From: Paraburkholderia sp. BL10I2N1 | GTDB lineage: Bacteria > Pseudomonadota > Gammaproteobacteria > Burkholderiales > Burkholderiaceae | NCBI RefSeq assembly: GCF_004361815.1 | Contig: NZ_SNWA01000002.1 | Span: 2,294,001-2,358,000 of the forward strand | DNA length: 64,000 bases | Reading direction: 5' to 3' | Part shown: positions 54,280-63,347 of the stretch, piece by piece | Layout of the letters: the number at the start of each line of letters is the position of its first letter | Numbering within the stretch: the stretch's first letter is position 1 | The notes under the pieces: model-generated | Seen by the model: only the letters and a program-made list of their open reading frames with translations | Told to the model about the DNA's origin: nothing | The model's database searches: none | Program-made: the position numbers and the translations under genes

Positions 54280-55080
54280 TCAGGCTGATTCGTTCGCGCT
54301 CGCACCGTCGGCTCTGCGCACCGCTTCACGCGAGCGGATACGCTTCTTTGCACTGGCGCTGCTATGGCGGAAACGGTAGCTTTCGTTGCCGGTTTCCACG
54401 ATGTGGCAGTGATGCGTCAGCCGGTCCAGCAATGCCGTGGTCATCTTCGCGTCGCCGAACACACTGGACCATTCGGCGAAGTGCAGATTCGTTGTGACCG
54501 CAACGCTTGTATGCTCGTACAGGCGACTCAGCAGGTGGAATAGCAACGCCCCGCCGGCCTGGCTGAAGGGCAGATATCCGAGTTCGTCCAGAATGACCAG
54601 GTCGAGGCGCAGCAGGCTCGCCGCGATCCTCCCGGCGCGTCCCTGCGCCTTCTCCTGCTCCAGTGCGTTGGCCAGATCCACGGTCGAGTAGAAGCGCACC
54701 CGCTTGCCGTGGTGCATGATGCCGGACACGCCGATGGCGGTCGCCAGATGCGTTTTGCCCGAGCCCGGTCCCCCGACCAGAACCAGGTTGTGCGCGCCCT
54801 CGGTGAACGTCATGCTGGCCAGTTGCGTGACGAGCTGCCGATCGACCGGCGAGCCATCGAAGTCAAAGCCGGCGATGTCGCGATGCACCGGGAACTTCGC
54901 CGCGTTCATCTGGTGGCTGACCGAACGCACGGCCCGATCCGCGACCTCGGCCTGCAACAGCCGTTCGAGCAGCCATTGCGAAGACGCCGCGTCGACATTC
55001 ACCTGCTCGAGCAGTTCGGCCCAGCCGGCAGCCATGCCGTGCAGCCGCAAGTGTTTGAGTTCGACGATCAGATCACGCAT
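54280..55080 (-). CDS. istB: IS21 helper ATPase IstB
   Basis: A 266-aa AAA+ ATPase that assists IstA. The IstB N-terminus ([20 protein letters not shown]) and Walker [21 protein letters not shown] are clear, with Walker [15 protein letters not shown] and sensor [13 protein letters not shown]. Its ATG overlaps the istA stop region (55073-55080). Intact. Confidence 0.95.
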   Translation of the reverse strand: MRDLIVELKHLRLHGMAAGWAELLEQVNVDAASSQWLLERLLQAEVADRAVRSVSHQMNAAKFPVHRDIAGFDFDGSPVDRQLVTQLASMTFTEGAHNLVLVGGPGSGKTHLATAIGVSGIMHHGKRVRFYSTVDLANALEQEKAQGRAGRIAASLLRLDLVILDELGYLPFSQAGGALLFHLLSRLYEHTSVAVTTNLHFAEWSSVFGDAKMTTALLDRLTHHCHIVETGNESYRFRHSSASAKKRIRSREAVRRADGASANESA

Positions 55081-56215
55081 GACCGGCCTCCGGCTGTTGC
55101 AGCGCCGGGCGCAGCCCGTCGTAGCGCGATGTGTCAGCCAGCGGCGGTGTCGTCAGTTGTAGCGCAGTTTCGATCTTCGGCGGCATCTGCACGCTGCGCA
55201 TGCGCGACAGCACGTTCACCACATGCTCGACGCTCACGCGCCCGGAGGGCGGCGCCTGCTCCAATGCAAGCTCGACTGCAACCACTATGGCATCCAGACC
55301 GCGTTCGGGGACCAGCGCCAGAACCTTCGCCATTACCCGGTCACCACCTGGCTCGCGTAGTAACGCCCGACGCAGGCGTTGCAGCGGCTCGGGCATGTCC
55401 TGGAACGGCGCACCGTTACGCAGCGCCCCGGGCTTGCGCTGGATTAGCGGGATATAGTGCTGCCAGTCGTATCGCACCAATCCTTCGTCGGCCAGTCGCT
55501 CATGGGCGGCCACCACGGCATCATCGCCCACCACCACAACACGGCCCGGATAGAGCCGCGTGCTGAGCATCTGGCCTGCAAATTCGCATGGCACCGAGTA
55601 GCGATTGCGGCCAATCACCACCAGGCAGGTCGACGACACCCGTGCTGCGCGCTCAACATAACCGTCAAACGGTGTCGGCATCGGCATCAGATGGGCGCGC
55701 TCCTGCTCGAACACGTCGGCGACGCTCAGGTCACGATAGTCCGGGTGCTTCACCTGATCCCACAACGACCGGCACCGGGTCGCCAGCCATGCATTCAGTT
55801 CGGCGAAACTGCCGAAGCGTTGCGCACGCGCCTCAATCCAGATGCGCAGACGGCTGTCCTGCACGTTCTTCTCGACGACGCCTTTCTCCCAGCCACTGGC
55901 GACGTTGCAGAAGTCCGGATCGAACAGGTAGTGCGAGCACATCACTGCGAAACGCGGATTGACCGTGCGGCCCTTGCCTTTGTGAACCTTGTCTACGGCT
56001 GTTTTCATATTGTCGTAGATGCCCCGGCGGGCCACCCCGCCGAAGGCCGCGAACGAGCGCGTATGGGCATCGAACAGCATCTCGTGCCCCTGGCTCGGAT
56101 AGGCAACCAGCCAGAACGCCCGCGACGCACATAGCTTCATGTGCGACACCTGCAGCTTGCGGTAAATGCCGCCGACAACCAGTCCTTCCTCGGACCAGTC
56201 AAACTGGAATGCCTC

Positions 56216-56247
56216 GCCTAATGGGAAGCGCCTCGTAATAAGAAGGA
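56216..56247 (+). repeat. Left terminal inverted repeat of the RIT element
   Basis: Contains GCCTAATGGGAAG (56216-56228) and GTAATAAGAAGGA (56235-56247), two versions of a (C/G)TAATnnGAAG word. The complement of the right end has GGCTAATCTGAAG and GTAATCGGAAGGA at the same spacing. Repeated words in each end are probably recombinase binding sites. Confidence 0.75.
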
Positions 56248-56315
56248 AATGGCCGGCGTCCCGGAATTTTCTGGTTGATAGGACGCACGACCTTCTCATT
56301 ATGGGCGCATGCTTT

Positions 56316-57317
56316 TCACAGCGATTCGAGCCAGGTCAGCAGCTCCGGATTCCGCTTCCATCGCGGCGGTCGACCGGGCTTCGTTGATGGATCGACCTGC
56401 TCGAGCGCTTTTCGCTTGGTATCCAAATTAGCGCGAGCATAGTGATTGGTCGTATCCAGTCGCGCGTGCCCGAGGTAGCTACGGATCACCGTCACGTCGA
56501 CACCGGCAGCGACGAGCTGAACTCCGACACTGTGACGCCACGTGTGCGGCGTGATTCGCTTTGTCGCGAGCGATGGCACGTGCCGCGAAGCTGACTGAAC
56601 GTACTGCCTGAGCTTGAAGCGAACCCCGGCTGCACTGAGCGGCTGGCCATATCGGTTGACGAAGATAGGCTCGTCATCCGTACGCGGTTGTCGCCTCAGC
56701 AACGCCTTGATTACGGCAACCGTTTCCGGCCACAAGGGGCAGACACGACTCCTGCGTCCCTTGCCGAGCAGCTCTACTTGCGCGGGAGATTCAAAACGGA
56801 TGGCTCGTGGGCATACATCCAGCGCCTCCTGGATTCGTGCTCCCGTGTTGTACAGGAATGCGAGCAACGCGTGATCCCTCTGTCCTTCCGGGCTCGATCG
56901 GTCGGGTTCTCGAAGGACCGCCGCGATTTCGTCGGCATCCATGTAGCACATGGCAGGCCGCGATCTCTTCTTGACCGGGATATATGCGATCTCTGCGCAT
57001 TGCGCGATCGCCAGCGGCTCGCGATGGGCGACGAAGGTAAAGAAGCTATGGATGGCGGCAAGTCGACAGTTGCGCGTGCCGATGGACACCTTCCTGTCCT
57101 TCTCCAGATAGTCGAGGAACTCGATCACGTCGCTGGCCTGCAGGTCCGCGAGCGACAGTTGCGCGATCTCCCGTCGCCTCCGGCTGGCTGCAAATTGGAG
57201 GAACATCTTCCACGTGTCGCGATATGACCATACCGTATGATGGGAGAGATTCCTCTGCTTGCCCATCCATTCATGAAAGAATGCGTGCAACAAACAGGCG
57301 AGTGAATTCGGTTTCAT
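56316..57317 (-). CDS. ritC: RIT tyrosine recombinase C
   Basis: A 333-aa phage-integrase-type recombinase. N-terminal core-binding domain (HHTVWSYRDTWKMFLQFAAS, VIEFLDYLEKDRKVSIGTRN). Catalytic residues: LYNTGARIQEAL (Arg), LLGKGRRSRVCPL (Lys), ITPHTWRHSVGVQLV (HxxR), YLGHARLDTTNHYARANLD (His, Tyr). The start overlaps the ritB stop as ATGA. The C-terminus is basic. Confidence 0.92.
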   Translation of the reverse strand: MKPNSLACLLHAFFHEWMGKQRNLSHHTVWSYRDTWKMFLQFAASRRRREIAQLSLADLQASDVIEFLDYLEKDRKVSIGTRNCRLAAIHSFFTFVAHREPLAIAQCAEIAYIPVKKRSRPAMCYMDADEIAAVLREPDRSSPEGQRDHALLAFLYNTGARIQEALDVCPRAIRFESPAQVELLGKGRRSRVCPLWPETVAVIKALLRRQPRTDDEPIFVNRYGQPLSAAGVRFKLRQYVQSASRHVPSLATKRITPHTWRHSVGVQLVAAGVDVTVIRSYLGHARLDTTNHYARANLDTKRKALEQVDPSTKPGRPPRWKRNPELLTWLESL

Positions 57318-58672
57318 ACCACACCATCCTTCGTCTGGAGAGCTGCTGCGCCATTCCTGCGGAAGCGCTCGCCGGCTTCCTGCAGCAATTCTGGTGTGAT
57401 GTTCAGATAGACCAGCGTCGAGCGGATGTCTTTGTGTCCGAGGTACGTTGCGAGATAGGGAAGCCTGGATTGCGGGTCGATTCCCGACTTGTACCAGTCG
57501 CGCATCCGATGCCCTACCATCGTATGTCGCAGATCGTGAACTCGCGGCCCGACTGCTCCGTGCGCGGGTTTGATGTTCGCAAGTCGCAGGACATCCGTCA
57601 GAACAAGCCGTATGCCACCCACTGTGTAGCCGCGGTTTCGCTGTGGACTCCAGAACAGTGGGCTCTCAGGATTCGTTGGAGTACCGGCTTGCTCACGCAT
57701 GTCAAGATAGTTCTGGAGCACTGTCATGACTCCAGGGGCCAGAGGCAAGCGACGTCGCTTGAAAAACTTCGTCTCACGGATCTCGAGAGTCTGCTCACGC
57801 AGATCGACATCGCCAAGCACCAGACGCGCGACCTCGCCTCCCCGAAGACCGGCGCAGTAGGCAAGCATGAGCATTGTGAAGAGGGTGACAGGACGCCACG
57901 GTGCCTTCGGCGAGGGATACAACAGCGCCGCCTGCAGAATGCGCTGTATCTCATCGTCCGTGTAGAGATAGGGGGATCGCTGCTGTTGTCGAGCCGCACG
58001 AGCTACTCCATCGCCGATGGACAGGACCGGCACCCGCGGGTCGATCCGGTGCATCGCTTTCGACACGACGCGGCCTGTTCTCCGAGCTTCGAACAAGTGG
58101 TACGGTGACGGTTCTTCCTGACTCCAATGTTCGACGAGTTCGGCCAACGTAAGCCCGGCCAGCTCAGGATGGTATTGCAGGAAGCGATCGAAGCGCAGCA
58201 GTCCCTGCTCTTCGGTGCGATAGCGATAACCGAGGACGCGCATGTGCTCATCCATCACTATTCCAAGGAAACTTCCGAAGCGAGGGAGCCGGCGCTGTTT
58301 CTGGAGTGCTGCGTCGCCATCCTCACTGACGAGGGCTCGAACGATCGGCGTGGTGCGCGGGCCGTACTGCCGATGTAATTCGGAAAATGGGTTTGACGCG
58401 ATGAGTCCATGGTCGTGCAACCACTGGACATATCGCTCGATCAGGAAAGTTCGGTGATAGAGGATGTGTGCCTGCCACTTGAGACTGTGTTCCTTCAACC
58501 ATTGCTGCACAATTGAGACGTCCGGTGAAGTAATCGCACCGCGGCTCGCGAGAAAGCTGTTGAAGTTGCACAGGAGGCCCGCATAGTTCTTGTGCGTGGC
58601 CGGATGACGAAATCGTTGCTCCCGCAAAAATTGCTCGACGGATGCTGCATCGATGAACGGTAAGTCAGTCAT
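57314..58672 (-). CDS. ritB: RIT tyrosine recombinase B
   Basis: A 452-aa recombinase, the longest of the trio. Catalytic residues: LAYCAGLRGGEVARL (Arg), IRETKFFKRRRLPLA (Lys), VHDLRHTMVGHRM (HxxR), YLGHKDIRSTLVYLNITPEL (His, Tyr). Start overlaps the ritA stop; stop overlaps ritC. The overlaps imply one transcript and coupled translation of all three. Confidence 0.92.
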   Translation of the reverse strand: MTDLPFIDAASVEQFLREQRFRHPATHKNYAGLLCNFNSFLASRGAITSPDVSIVQQWLKEHSLKWQAHILYHRTFLIERYVQWLHDHGLIASNPFSELHRQYGPRTTPIVRALVSEDGDAALQKQRRLPRFGSFLGIVMDEHMRVLGYRYRTEEQGLLRFDRFLQYHPELAGLTLAELVEHWSQEEPSPYHLFEARRTGRVVSKAMHRIDPRVPVLSIGDGVARAARQQQRSPYLYTDDEIQRILQAALLYPSPKAPWRPVTLFTMLMLAYCAGLRGGEVARLVLGDVDLREQTLEIRETKFFKRRRLPLAPGVMTVLQNYLDMREQAGTPTNPESPLFWSPQRNRGYTVGGIRLVLTDVLRLANIKPAHGAVGPRVHDLRHTMVGHRMRDWYKSGIDPQSRLPYLATYLGHKDIRSTLVYLNITPELLQEAGERFRRNGAAALQTKDGVV

Positions 58673-59919
58673 GGCAAAATTCCTCCTGGCAGATCGAGTC
58701 CGATGGTTCTCAGATCCTCGGTCGCGAGCTTCAGATACTCTGCGGTCGCCGCAGCAGACGTGTGACCCAACATGTCGCCGATGATCTTGAGCGGCACACC
58801 AGATCGGAGCAAGCTCACAGCGCGTGCGTGGCGAAACGCATGGGGGCCTTTCCTTCCTTGCGGAGTGACTCCGGCTGCTCGCAGACGAGCGCTCGTGACA
58901 CAGTTGAGGATCGATCCATTCTTGAACGGGCGGTGCGGCGCCTGGATACGCAGGAACACCTCCCGATGTACGCTTGACGGGCGCGCCTTCTCCACGTATC
59001 GGAGCACGGCTTCGCCCGGGTCGCGTAGCAATGGAAGCTCGGAGGAGGTTCCGGTCTTTGAGTGGCGCACGCGAAGAACATCCCGCCTCCAGTCGAGGTC
59101 GTCCAGGCGCAAATTGACGACTTCCGCGGCCCGCAAGCCGTAGGTCGACAACAGGATCAGGATGGCGTAATCGCGCAGACCGACTGGTGAGAGATCCTTC
59201 CGAGTCACCTCGAGAACGCGCTGCACTTCTTCTGGTCGAAGGGCGGCTGGAATGTCTTCGTGCTCGTAGATGTGCGGCCCAATCACTGTGCCACTAAGAT
59301 CGATGGCCGTGAGGCCTGTGCGCCACAAGTGGCGAACGAAATCACGGAGGCAGACGGTTCGATCTCCGATGGATCCGCGCCGTAGTCCGTCACAACATTG
59401 CTTCAAGTACGCGTCAAGGTCGCAAACACTCAGATCAGCAAGCCCCTGCTGGTCTGCTCTCTGCCCGAGTGAAGTTAGGAATTGCAACGCATGCTTGGTG
59501 CGCTTGGCTCGTGTCAGTGGGTGCAGACCACGCAGGTCGCGCAACCACGTGTCGTAGTCCTTGACGATATCGCGATGAAAAACTTCGAGCACGGTGCGTG
59601 GTGGGTCCGGAACCGGCCATGCTCCATGCACAAGACGAAGCATCATATTGATGGCACCGGTGTATCGATGTCGCCATTTCTGAAACGGTGGCAACCTGCT
59701 GTACCGTTTCCGCGAGAGCCGATATTGCCCGCGCAAGAACCGCGTCACGTGCCCCGAACGAACGGTTTCGATCGACAGTCCATTACGGTTGCAGTAATCC
59801 AGCAGCTGACGTACGCGAGCCGGATACCACTGCTGGACTCGTTGGGAATACCCCTCGGCCCTCAGATGAGCCAGCAGTTTCTCGATCAACATCTCATCAG
59901 TTGATAGCGGAGCGTACAT
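58669..59919 (-). CDS. ritA: RIT tyrosine recombinase A
   Basis: A 416-aa recombinase. GAGGAGGTTCCC before ATG 59919 sets the start; an upstream in-frame ATG at 59958 is less likely. Catalytic residues: LSTYGLRAAEVVNL (Arg), VRHSKTGTSSELPL (Lys), PHAFRHARAVSLL (HxxR), MLGHTSAAATAEYLKLATED (His, Tyr). First gene of the trio. Confidence 0.92.
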   Translation of the reverse strand: MYAPLSTDEMLIEKLLAHLRAEGYSQRVQQWYPARVRQLLDYCNRNGLSIETVRSGHVTRFLRGQYRLSRKRYSRLPPFQKWRHRYTGAINMMLRLVHGAWPVPDPPRTVLEVFHRDIVKDYDTWLRDLRGLHPLTRAKRTKHALQFLTSLGQRADQQGLADLSVCDLDAYLKQCCDGLRRGSIGDRTVCLRDFVRHLWRTGLTAIDLSGTVIGPHIYEHEDIPAALRPEEVQRVLEVTRKDLSPVGLRDYAILILLSTYGLRAAEVVNLRLDDLDWRRDVLRVRHSKTGTSSELPLLRDPGEAVLRYVEKARPSSVHREVFLRIQAPHRPFKNGSILNCVTSARLRAAGVTPQGRKGPHAFRHARAVSLLRSGVPLKIIGDMLGHTSAAATAEYLKLATEDLRTIGLDLPGGILP

Positions 59920-60018
59920 GGGAACCTCCTCGGACATGACCAACCCTGAGGATGCCACGTGCCCCTAATGGAAAGCAGAATCGCGGAAGAATGCGGACTG
60001 GCCGGGAACTCGCCAGTG

Positions 60019-60050
60019 TCCTTCCGATTACGGCCTCCTTCAGATTAGCC
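60019..60050 (-). repeat. Right terminal inverted repeat of the RIT element
   Basis: Contains TCCTTCCGATTAC (60019-60031) and CTTCAGATTAGCC (60038-60050). Their complements match the left end words with two or three changes each. The spacing between words is the same at both ends. Confidence 0.75.
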
Positions 60051-60215
60051 GACGCTGCACAGGTCGACTTCGGCGCCGGCCCGGCGCTTGCGCACGAGTC
60101 CGGACAGGCGCTCAAGACATGGTTCTTCGTCATGACACTGTGCTGGTCGCGTCATCAGTACGTCGAGCTGGTGTTCGACCAGACGGTCGAGACGTGGCTG
60201 GCGTGCCACCGCCGC
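60051..60215 (+). pseudogene. Internal fragment of a second istA, opposite orientation
   Basis: Plus-strand translation DAAQVDFGAGPALAHESGQA LKTWFFVMTLCWSRHQYVEL VFDQTVETWLACHRR matches the catalytic core start of IS21 transposases, but a different one from the surrounding element. It begins at the RIT right end and ends near 60215, where minus-strand istA resumes. Confidence 0.75.
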
Positions 60216-60543
60216 GCGTCGACATTGAGCGCCTGCACCAGCACCTCATGAAACGGCGTCAACCGGGTCGGCTGGGCGCGCCGCTGATACTTCGGCTCCT
60301 CCTGAACATCCATGTTCAGATATTTACTAATCGTGTTGCGCGACAGGCTTGTGAGACGCGCTATCTCGCGTACCGACTTGTTCTGGCGGTGGAACATCCG
60401 CCGCACCTTGCCAATCATCGTCATCGGGATCATCCCCAAACACCCTGCCAGAAAAACTAGCAGGATAGGTTGATTGCCCGGCTCAATTTTCAGTCGGCGC
60501 GATCCCTACATGTGGCTGAATTTTCGGTCGGCGTAAACACGGC

Positions 60544-61021
60544 CATGCACGACGCGCAGCTGCTGACACCAGCCCGTGTAGGGGCCGATCGCGCTGCCAC
60601 GCTTTTGCGCGGCGATAGCACGCACTGGTTCGTACCTGAGGCGCTGAGCACGCGGCAGCAGGTGTTCGCCAATCGTATCGAAGCGCTACGGATCGCGCTC
60701 AACCGCGACCTGTTTCTCGGCCTGGTCGATAGCGAATCGCACTACGCGGTATATCGGCCAGGCGCCGGGTACGCACGCCGCCTCGACTGCCTGCGCAACA
60801 ACGACAGCCGCGTGATCTCCGCCGTGTTCTACCTCACCGAAGCGTGGCAGGACGCCGAGGGCGGCGCACTGCGGCTCTACCTTGCCGATCAGTCATATCA
60901 CGACGTCTTTCCGCGCGCCGGAACGCTGCTGTTGTTTCTCTCGGCACAGTTTGAACACGAGGTGCTGCCCGCCACGCGCGATCGCATGAGCATCGCATGC
61001 TGGATGAGGCAGCGGGTGTAA
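60544..61021 (+). pseudogene. N-terminally truncated 2OG-Fe(II) oxygenase
   Basis: Past the IS21 end the frame (MHDAQLLTPARVGADRAATL) continues as RGDSTHWFVPE, HYAVYRPGAGYARRLDCLRN, VISAVFYLTEAWQDAEGGAL RLYL, AGTLLLFLSAQFEHEVLPAT RDRMSIACWMRQR. This is the SM-20/prolyl-hydroxylase-like double-stranded beta-helix. The first 40-50 residues are missing. In the usual HxD iron motif (YARHxD) the His is replaced by Arg (YARRLD), while the distal His (EHEV) and the 2OG Arg (RMS) remain. Likely inactive. Confidence 0.65.
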
Positions 61022-61321
61022 GCCGAAGCGCGTGCGCAGCTGTGATTAACGATCCATGATCGCGCCCTTGCGGATCAGGTTGACAATCAGTCGTCGGATT
61101 TCGTTAGTGTCCATATCGGCATGGTGCCGATGGCATACGCGCGAAGCCAACGCCGAGTCACGACATTGCACAACCGCTGATAACTACGGGGCAGGGAACC
61201 GTCTACAACGGAAACTTGCCGTGTACTGACTTGCGACGACCGATCGATCCCAAATGTCCGCTGCCGTGGACGAGGCGACGTTCGAGTGTCCGTTGAATGC
61301 ATTGGACGAATGGCTGAATGT
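61022..61321. other. Region without a supported gene
   Basis: About 300 bases after the oxygenase remnant; nothing recognisable. Confidence 0.3.
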
Positions 61322-61469
61322 GGCCGAGGGTGTGTGAAAACTCAAAATTCTTAGGTTTTGGGGTGTCACTTTACCCCTCCCCGAGTGCCGCGAAGCCAAC
61401 ACGGAGCGTTCTGGTGGGTCGACTTCCACACTTGACGACGAAGGCAGACGTTTTGACACACCCTCGGCC
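61322..61469. repeat. MITE-like element or internally deleted IS
   Basis: A 20-bp inverted repeat, GGCCGAGGGTGTGTGAAAAC at 61322-61341 and GTTTTGACACACCCTCGGCC at 61450-61469 (19 of 20 positions pair), bounds 148 bp without a gene. Such GAGGGTGTGT ends are typical of IS elements, so this may be a non-autonomous derivative. GGCC occurs outside both ends and could be the target duplication or part of the repeat. Confidence 0.6.
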
Positions 61470-61645
61470 GGGAGCCGCAGTTCCCCATGTTCGCCTGTTC
61501 GCCCAAAGCAGGCGATGGATGAACGGCGAATTCCGGCGAAGGGCTGCTTCGCGGCACCAGCGCCCACAGCAGCCGTCGGCCAGTTTCGGACGTTCGACAT
61601 CGACGCCAGTAAGCGGACGGCCACCCGTGGATAAAGTTTTCCGTT

Positions 61646-61702
61646 GTTGATTTTCACTCAGAATTGACCCACCCGGTGGGTCAGAATTCGGTGGAAATCA
61701 AC
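61646..61702. repeat. Long imperfect palindrome, possible fused IS ends
   Basis: GTTGATTTTCAC...GACCCACC and GGTGGGTC...GTGGAAATCAAC form 28-base arms around a single C at 61674. Ends reading GTTGATTTtCACnnnnAnnTGACCC are seen on certain IS21-type elements, so two such ends may have been joined back to back after loss of the element. Confidence 0.55.
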
Positions 61703-61930
61703 ACTGAGATCGTTGCGAAGTTTGTCGAGGCGGCGCAGGTCTACGATAACCATCCGGGTACGCTTCAGTTGCGAGCAATGAACATCATCTATGAAACGAC
61801 CAGGAAACGCGGGGCGACGATCCTGATTCCAAGCTCAACGGTTGACGGCTTGAATCCGCCGCTAACACCGGCGATTGCAGGGCGCGTTGTGGCAGGGGCC
61901 ACGCTGACGCCCTTCAGGACCGCCGCGTAG
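61690..61930 (+). pseudogene. C-terminal fragment of an SPFH/band-7 (stomatin-like) protein
   Basis: The frame reads EINTEIVAKFVEAAQVYDNH, LQLRAMNIIYETTRKRGATI LIPSSTVDGLNPP, the pattern found after the SPFH domain of prokaryotic membrane-anchored stomatins. The N-terminal anchor and domain are missing, cut at the palindrome. The last 20 residues look unrelated. Confidence 0.55.
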
Positions 61931-62383
61931 TCTCAGTGGGCACCATGCGGGCGGGTTATCAGATCGGGGACCGCTCGCTGCCGCGAGCGTCCTGCGCAGT
62001 GCCTTTTGCCACCCTGTGCATGTTCACCGGAGCCACTCGATGCCGGTTTCCCGATTCATGAACGATGTGGGGCGAATGCATTACGCCGGCCGCGTCGCTC
62101 TAGATTGACAAGGCCACATCATTCCTTCCCCCCGCCGTTGATCCCGCCACCACTTCGCCAAACCTGCTTGCCCCGCTCGGACAGTTCGCCGCAACTATGT
62201 TCCGCGTCGGCCTCCGTCCCTTCTATCGCCATCTCGCCGCCTGCCTGTTCCTGCGCCTTTTGTTTCTGCTTGTTCCGCGCTGCCACAGCTTCATCGTGCG
62301 ACCTGCCTGCGTAATTTCGCCAACTCCTTCATGAAACAGTCTTTGCAACTGGGCAGTCTGCCCAGCGCGTGTCATTTCGGGGG
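61931..62383. other. Region without a supported gene
   Basis: About 450 bases. One 102-codon plus-strand frame rich in Pro, Ser and Cys looks like chance. No RNA or repeat seen. Confidence 0.3.
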
Positions 62384-62539
62384 CTACGATCTGAATTGCT
62401 TGCGTAGCCTGTCCGGTACATGGTGTTCATCCAGCCAATGGATCTCCCGCTTCCGCAGGAGGTTGTGCCTATACGGCCGCAGCGACGCACCGAACATCAG
62501 CGCCAGCCCGATCAAAATGCCCCACATTGCGTACGTCAT
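62384..62539 (-). CDS. Small single-pass membrane protein
   Basis: A 51-aa ORF: MTYAMWGILIGLALMFGASL, then RPYRHNLLRKREIHWLDEHH VPDRLRKQFRS. One N-terminal membrane helix and a basic tail. AAAAGGTTGAT before ATG 62539 is a good ribosome binding site. The tail motif WLDEH-x-(V/I)xD resembles WLDTHPIRD in the small protein at 62647, so the two may be distant paralogues. Function unknown. Confidence 0.6.
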   Translation of the reverse strand: MTYAMWGILIGLALMFGASLRPYRHNLLRKREIHWLDEHHVPDRLRKQFRS

Positions 62540-62646
62540 ATCAACCTTTTCTATCTATTCCCGATTTACTCGAGGCGACAGACTACGCAGTAGAGAAATT
62601 GCACTCGCGCACCCCAGCGCTTCCGAAAATCATATGTTGTGGCAAT

Positions 62647-62805
62647 TCAGTGCTTATGGCACATCCAGTCCCGGATTGGATGCGTGTCTAGCCAACGGGT
62701 AACCGGCTCGTCTTTGTGTTCTCGCCTGTACCGCGCCGCTGCAAATATCGCAATGCATAGCAGCACCGCGATCCCCACTACAAGACTGATCATTGACTGG
62801 CTCAT
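62647..62805 (-). CDS. Small single-pass membrane protein
   Basis: A 52-aa ORF: MSQSMISLVVGIAVLLCIAI then FAAARYRREHKDEPVTRWLD THPIRDWMCHKH. One membrane helix followed by a basic cytosolic tail. GAGGAGGCTGCC directly before ATG 62805 is a strong ribosome binding site and decides the start. It stands upstream of the 51-aa protein on the same strand. Confidence 0.65.
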   Translation of the reverse strand: MSQSMISLVVGIAVLLCIAIFAAARYRREHKDEPVTRWLDTHPIRDWMCHKH

Positions 62806-63101
62806 GGCAGCCTCCTCTGAGGTCAGAACCATGTTTATATTTTAGTAACTAAAAAGTTAAGTCTTCGCGATTTGTGAGAAGACTTCAGTGTGCTGCGGCC
62901 AGAATTGGAACGATGTTGAAACGGGTGAGAGAACTGGCAGCAGCCGTGCCCATTCTCCGATCCTTGTTTCGTGCGATCATCTTCTCGCAGCTGCATGCTG
63001 TAGTCTAGGCGCGACGCCCCAATCACAGATATCCAATCCAAAGTATCCGCGTCCCGGAAACAAAAGACCGGCGCTTCGCCGGTCTCTCCAATTCTGCCAC
63101 C
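62806..63101. other. Region without a supported gene
   Basis: Upstream region of the small membrane protein. AT-rich near 62835-62870, which could hold its promoter. No gene recognised. Confidence 0.3.
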
Positions 63102-63347
63102 TCAAGGCTGGGCAGCGTCCCGATTAACGAGCACCGGCCTTCCCGATTGCATAAAGGCACCTGCCATCCCTGGCCACTTCCTTGCGCTTTTCACCCATTG
63201 TTTCGGTGTTATGTCCTGAGCACCGTCAACGTCTCCCGGCTTGCTTTCTGGCGCGACGGGCATGCCATCATCTGTCGCATTCTCCGCCGCTTCCCTCTGT
63301 TTCGTGTTCTCCGCTACTTCTTCCGCATTCACATGGTCTTCAATCAT
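63102..63347 (-). CDS. Small hypothetical protein
   Basis: An 81-aa acidic protein, MIEDHVNAEEVAENTKQREA then AENATDDGMPVAPESKPGDV and ITPKQWVKSARKWPGMAGAF. GAGGGAGTACAGC before ATG 63347 supports this start; the longer frame above it lacks one. The N-terminal half looks disordered, the C-terminal part helical. I do not recognise a family. Confidence 0.5.
   Translation of the reverse strand: MIEDHVNAEEVAENTKQREAAENATDDGMPVAPESKPGDVDGAQDITPKQWVKSARKWPGMAGAFMQSGRPVLVNRDAAQP

Larger units (their letters stand above)
56216..60050 (-). mobile_element. RIT element (recombinases in trio)
   Basis: Three overlapping tyrosine recombinase genes on one strand (429/416, 452 and 333 aa), flanked by imperfect inverted repeats, define a recombinase-in-trio element of about 3835 bp. 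It sits inside istA of an IS21 element, at the codons before the first catalytic Asp. Outward from the left end the DNA reads GAGGCATTCCAGTTTGACTG; outward from the right end it reads GACGCTGCACAGGTCGACTT. Both encode the same IstA motif (EAFQFD and DAAQVD), so each flank is istA. Confidence 0.88.
55073..60439 (-). pseudogene. istA: IS21 transposase IstA, interrupted by a RIT element
   Basis: The N-terminal piece (60439 to about 60215) has the helix-turn-helix: IGKVRRMFHRQNKSVREIAR, LTSLSRNTISKYL. The C-terminal piece (about 56215 to 55073) begins at GEAFQFDWSEEG with the first catalytic Asp and continues through RGIYDNMKTAVDKV (second Asp), WEKGVVEKNVQDSR (Glu) to the end. About 50 residues between them are gone, replaced by the RIT element and a 165-bp piece of another istA in the opposite orientation. 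It cannot make a transposase. Confidence 0.85.
54081..60539 (-). mobile_element. IS21-family element carrying a RIT element inside istA
   Basis: The left end begins TGTCCGCGCCGAATGAATTT and the right end, as complement, TGTTTACGCCGACCGAAAAT. Both ends repeat the motif (CGCCGA-N-GAATTTTGAGCC, CGCCGACCGAGCTTTGAGCC on the left; CGCCGACTGAAAATTGAGCC inside the right end), as IS21 ends do. istB and most of istA are on the minus strand. No clear target duplication remains. The flanks belong to different gene groups, so DNA next to the element has been lost. Confidence 0.8.
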
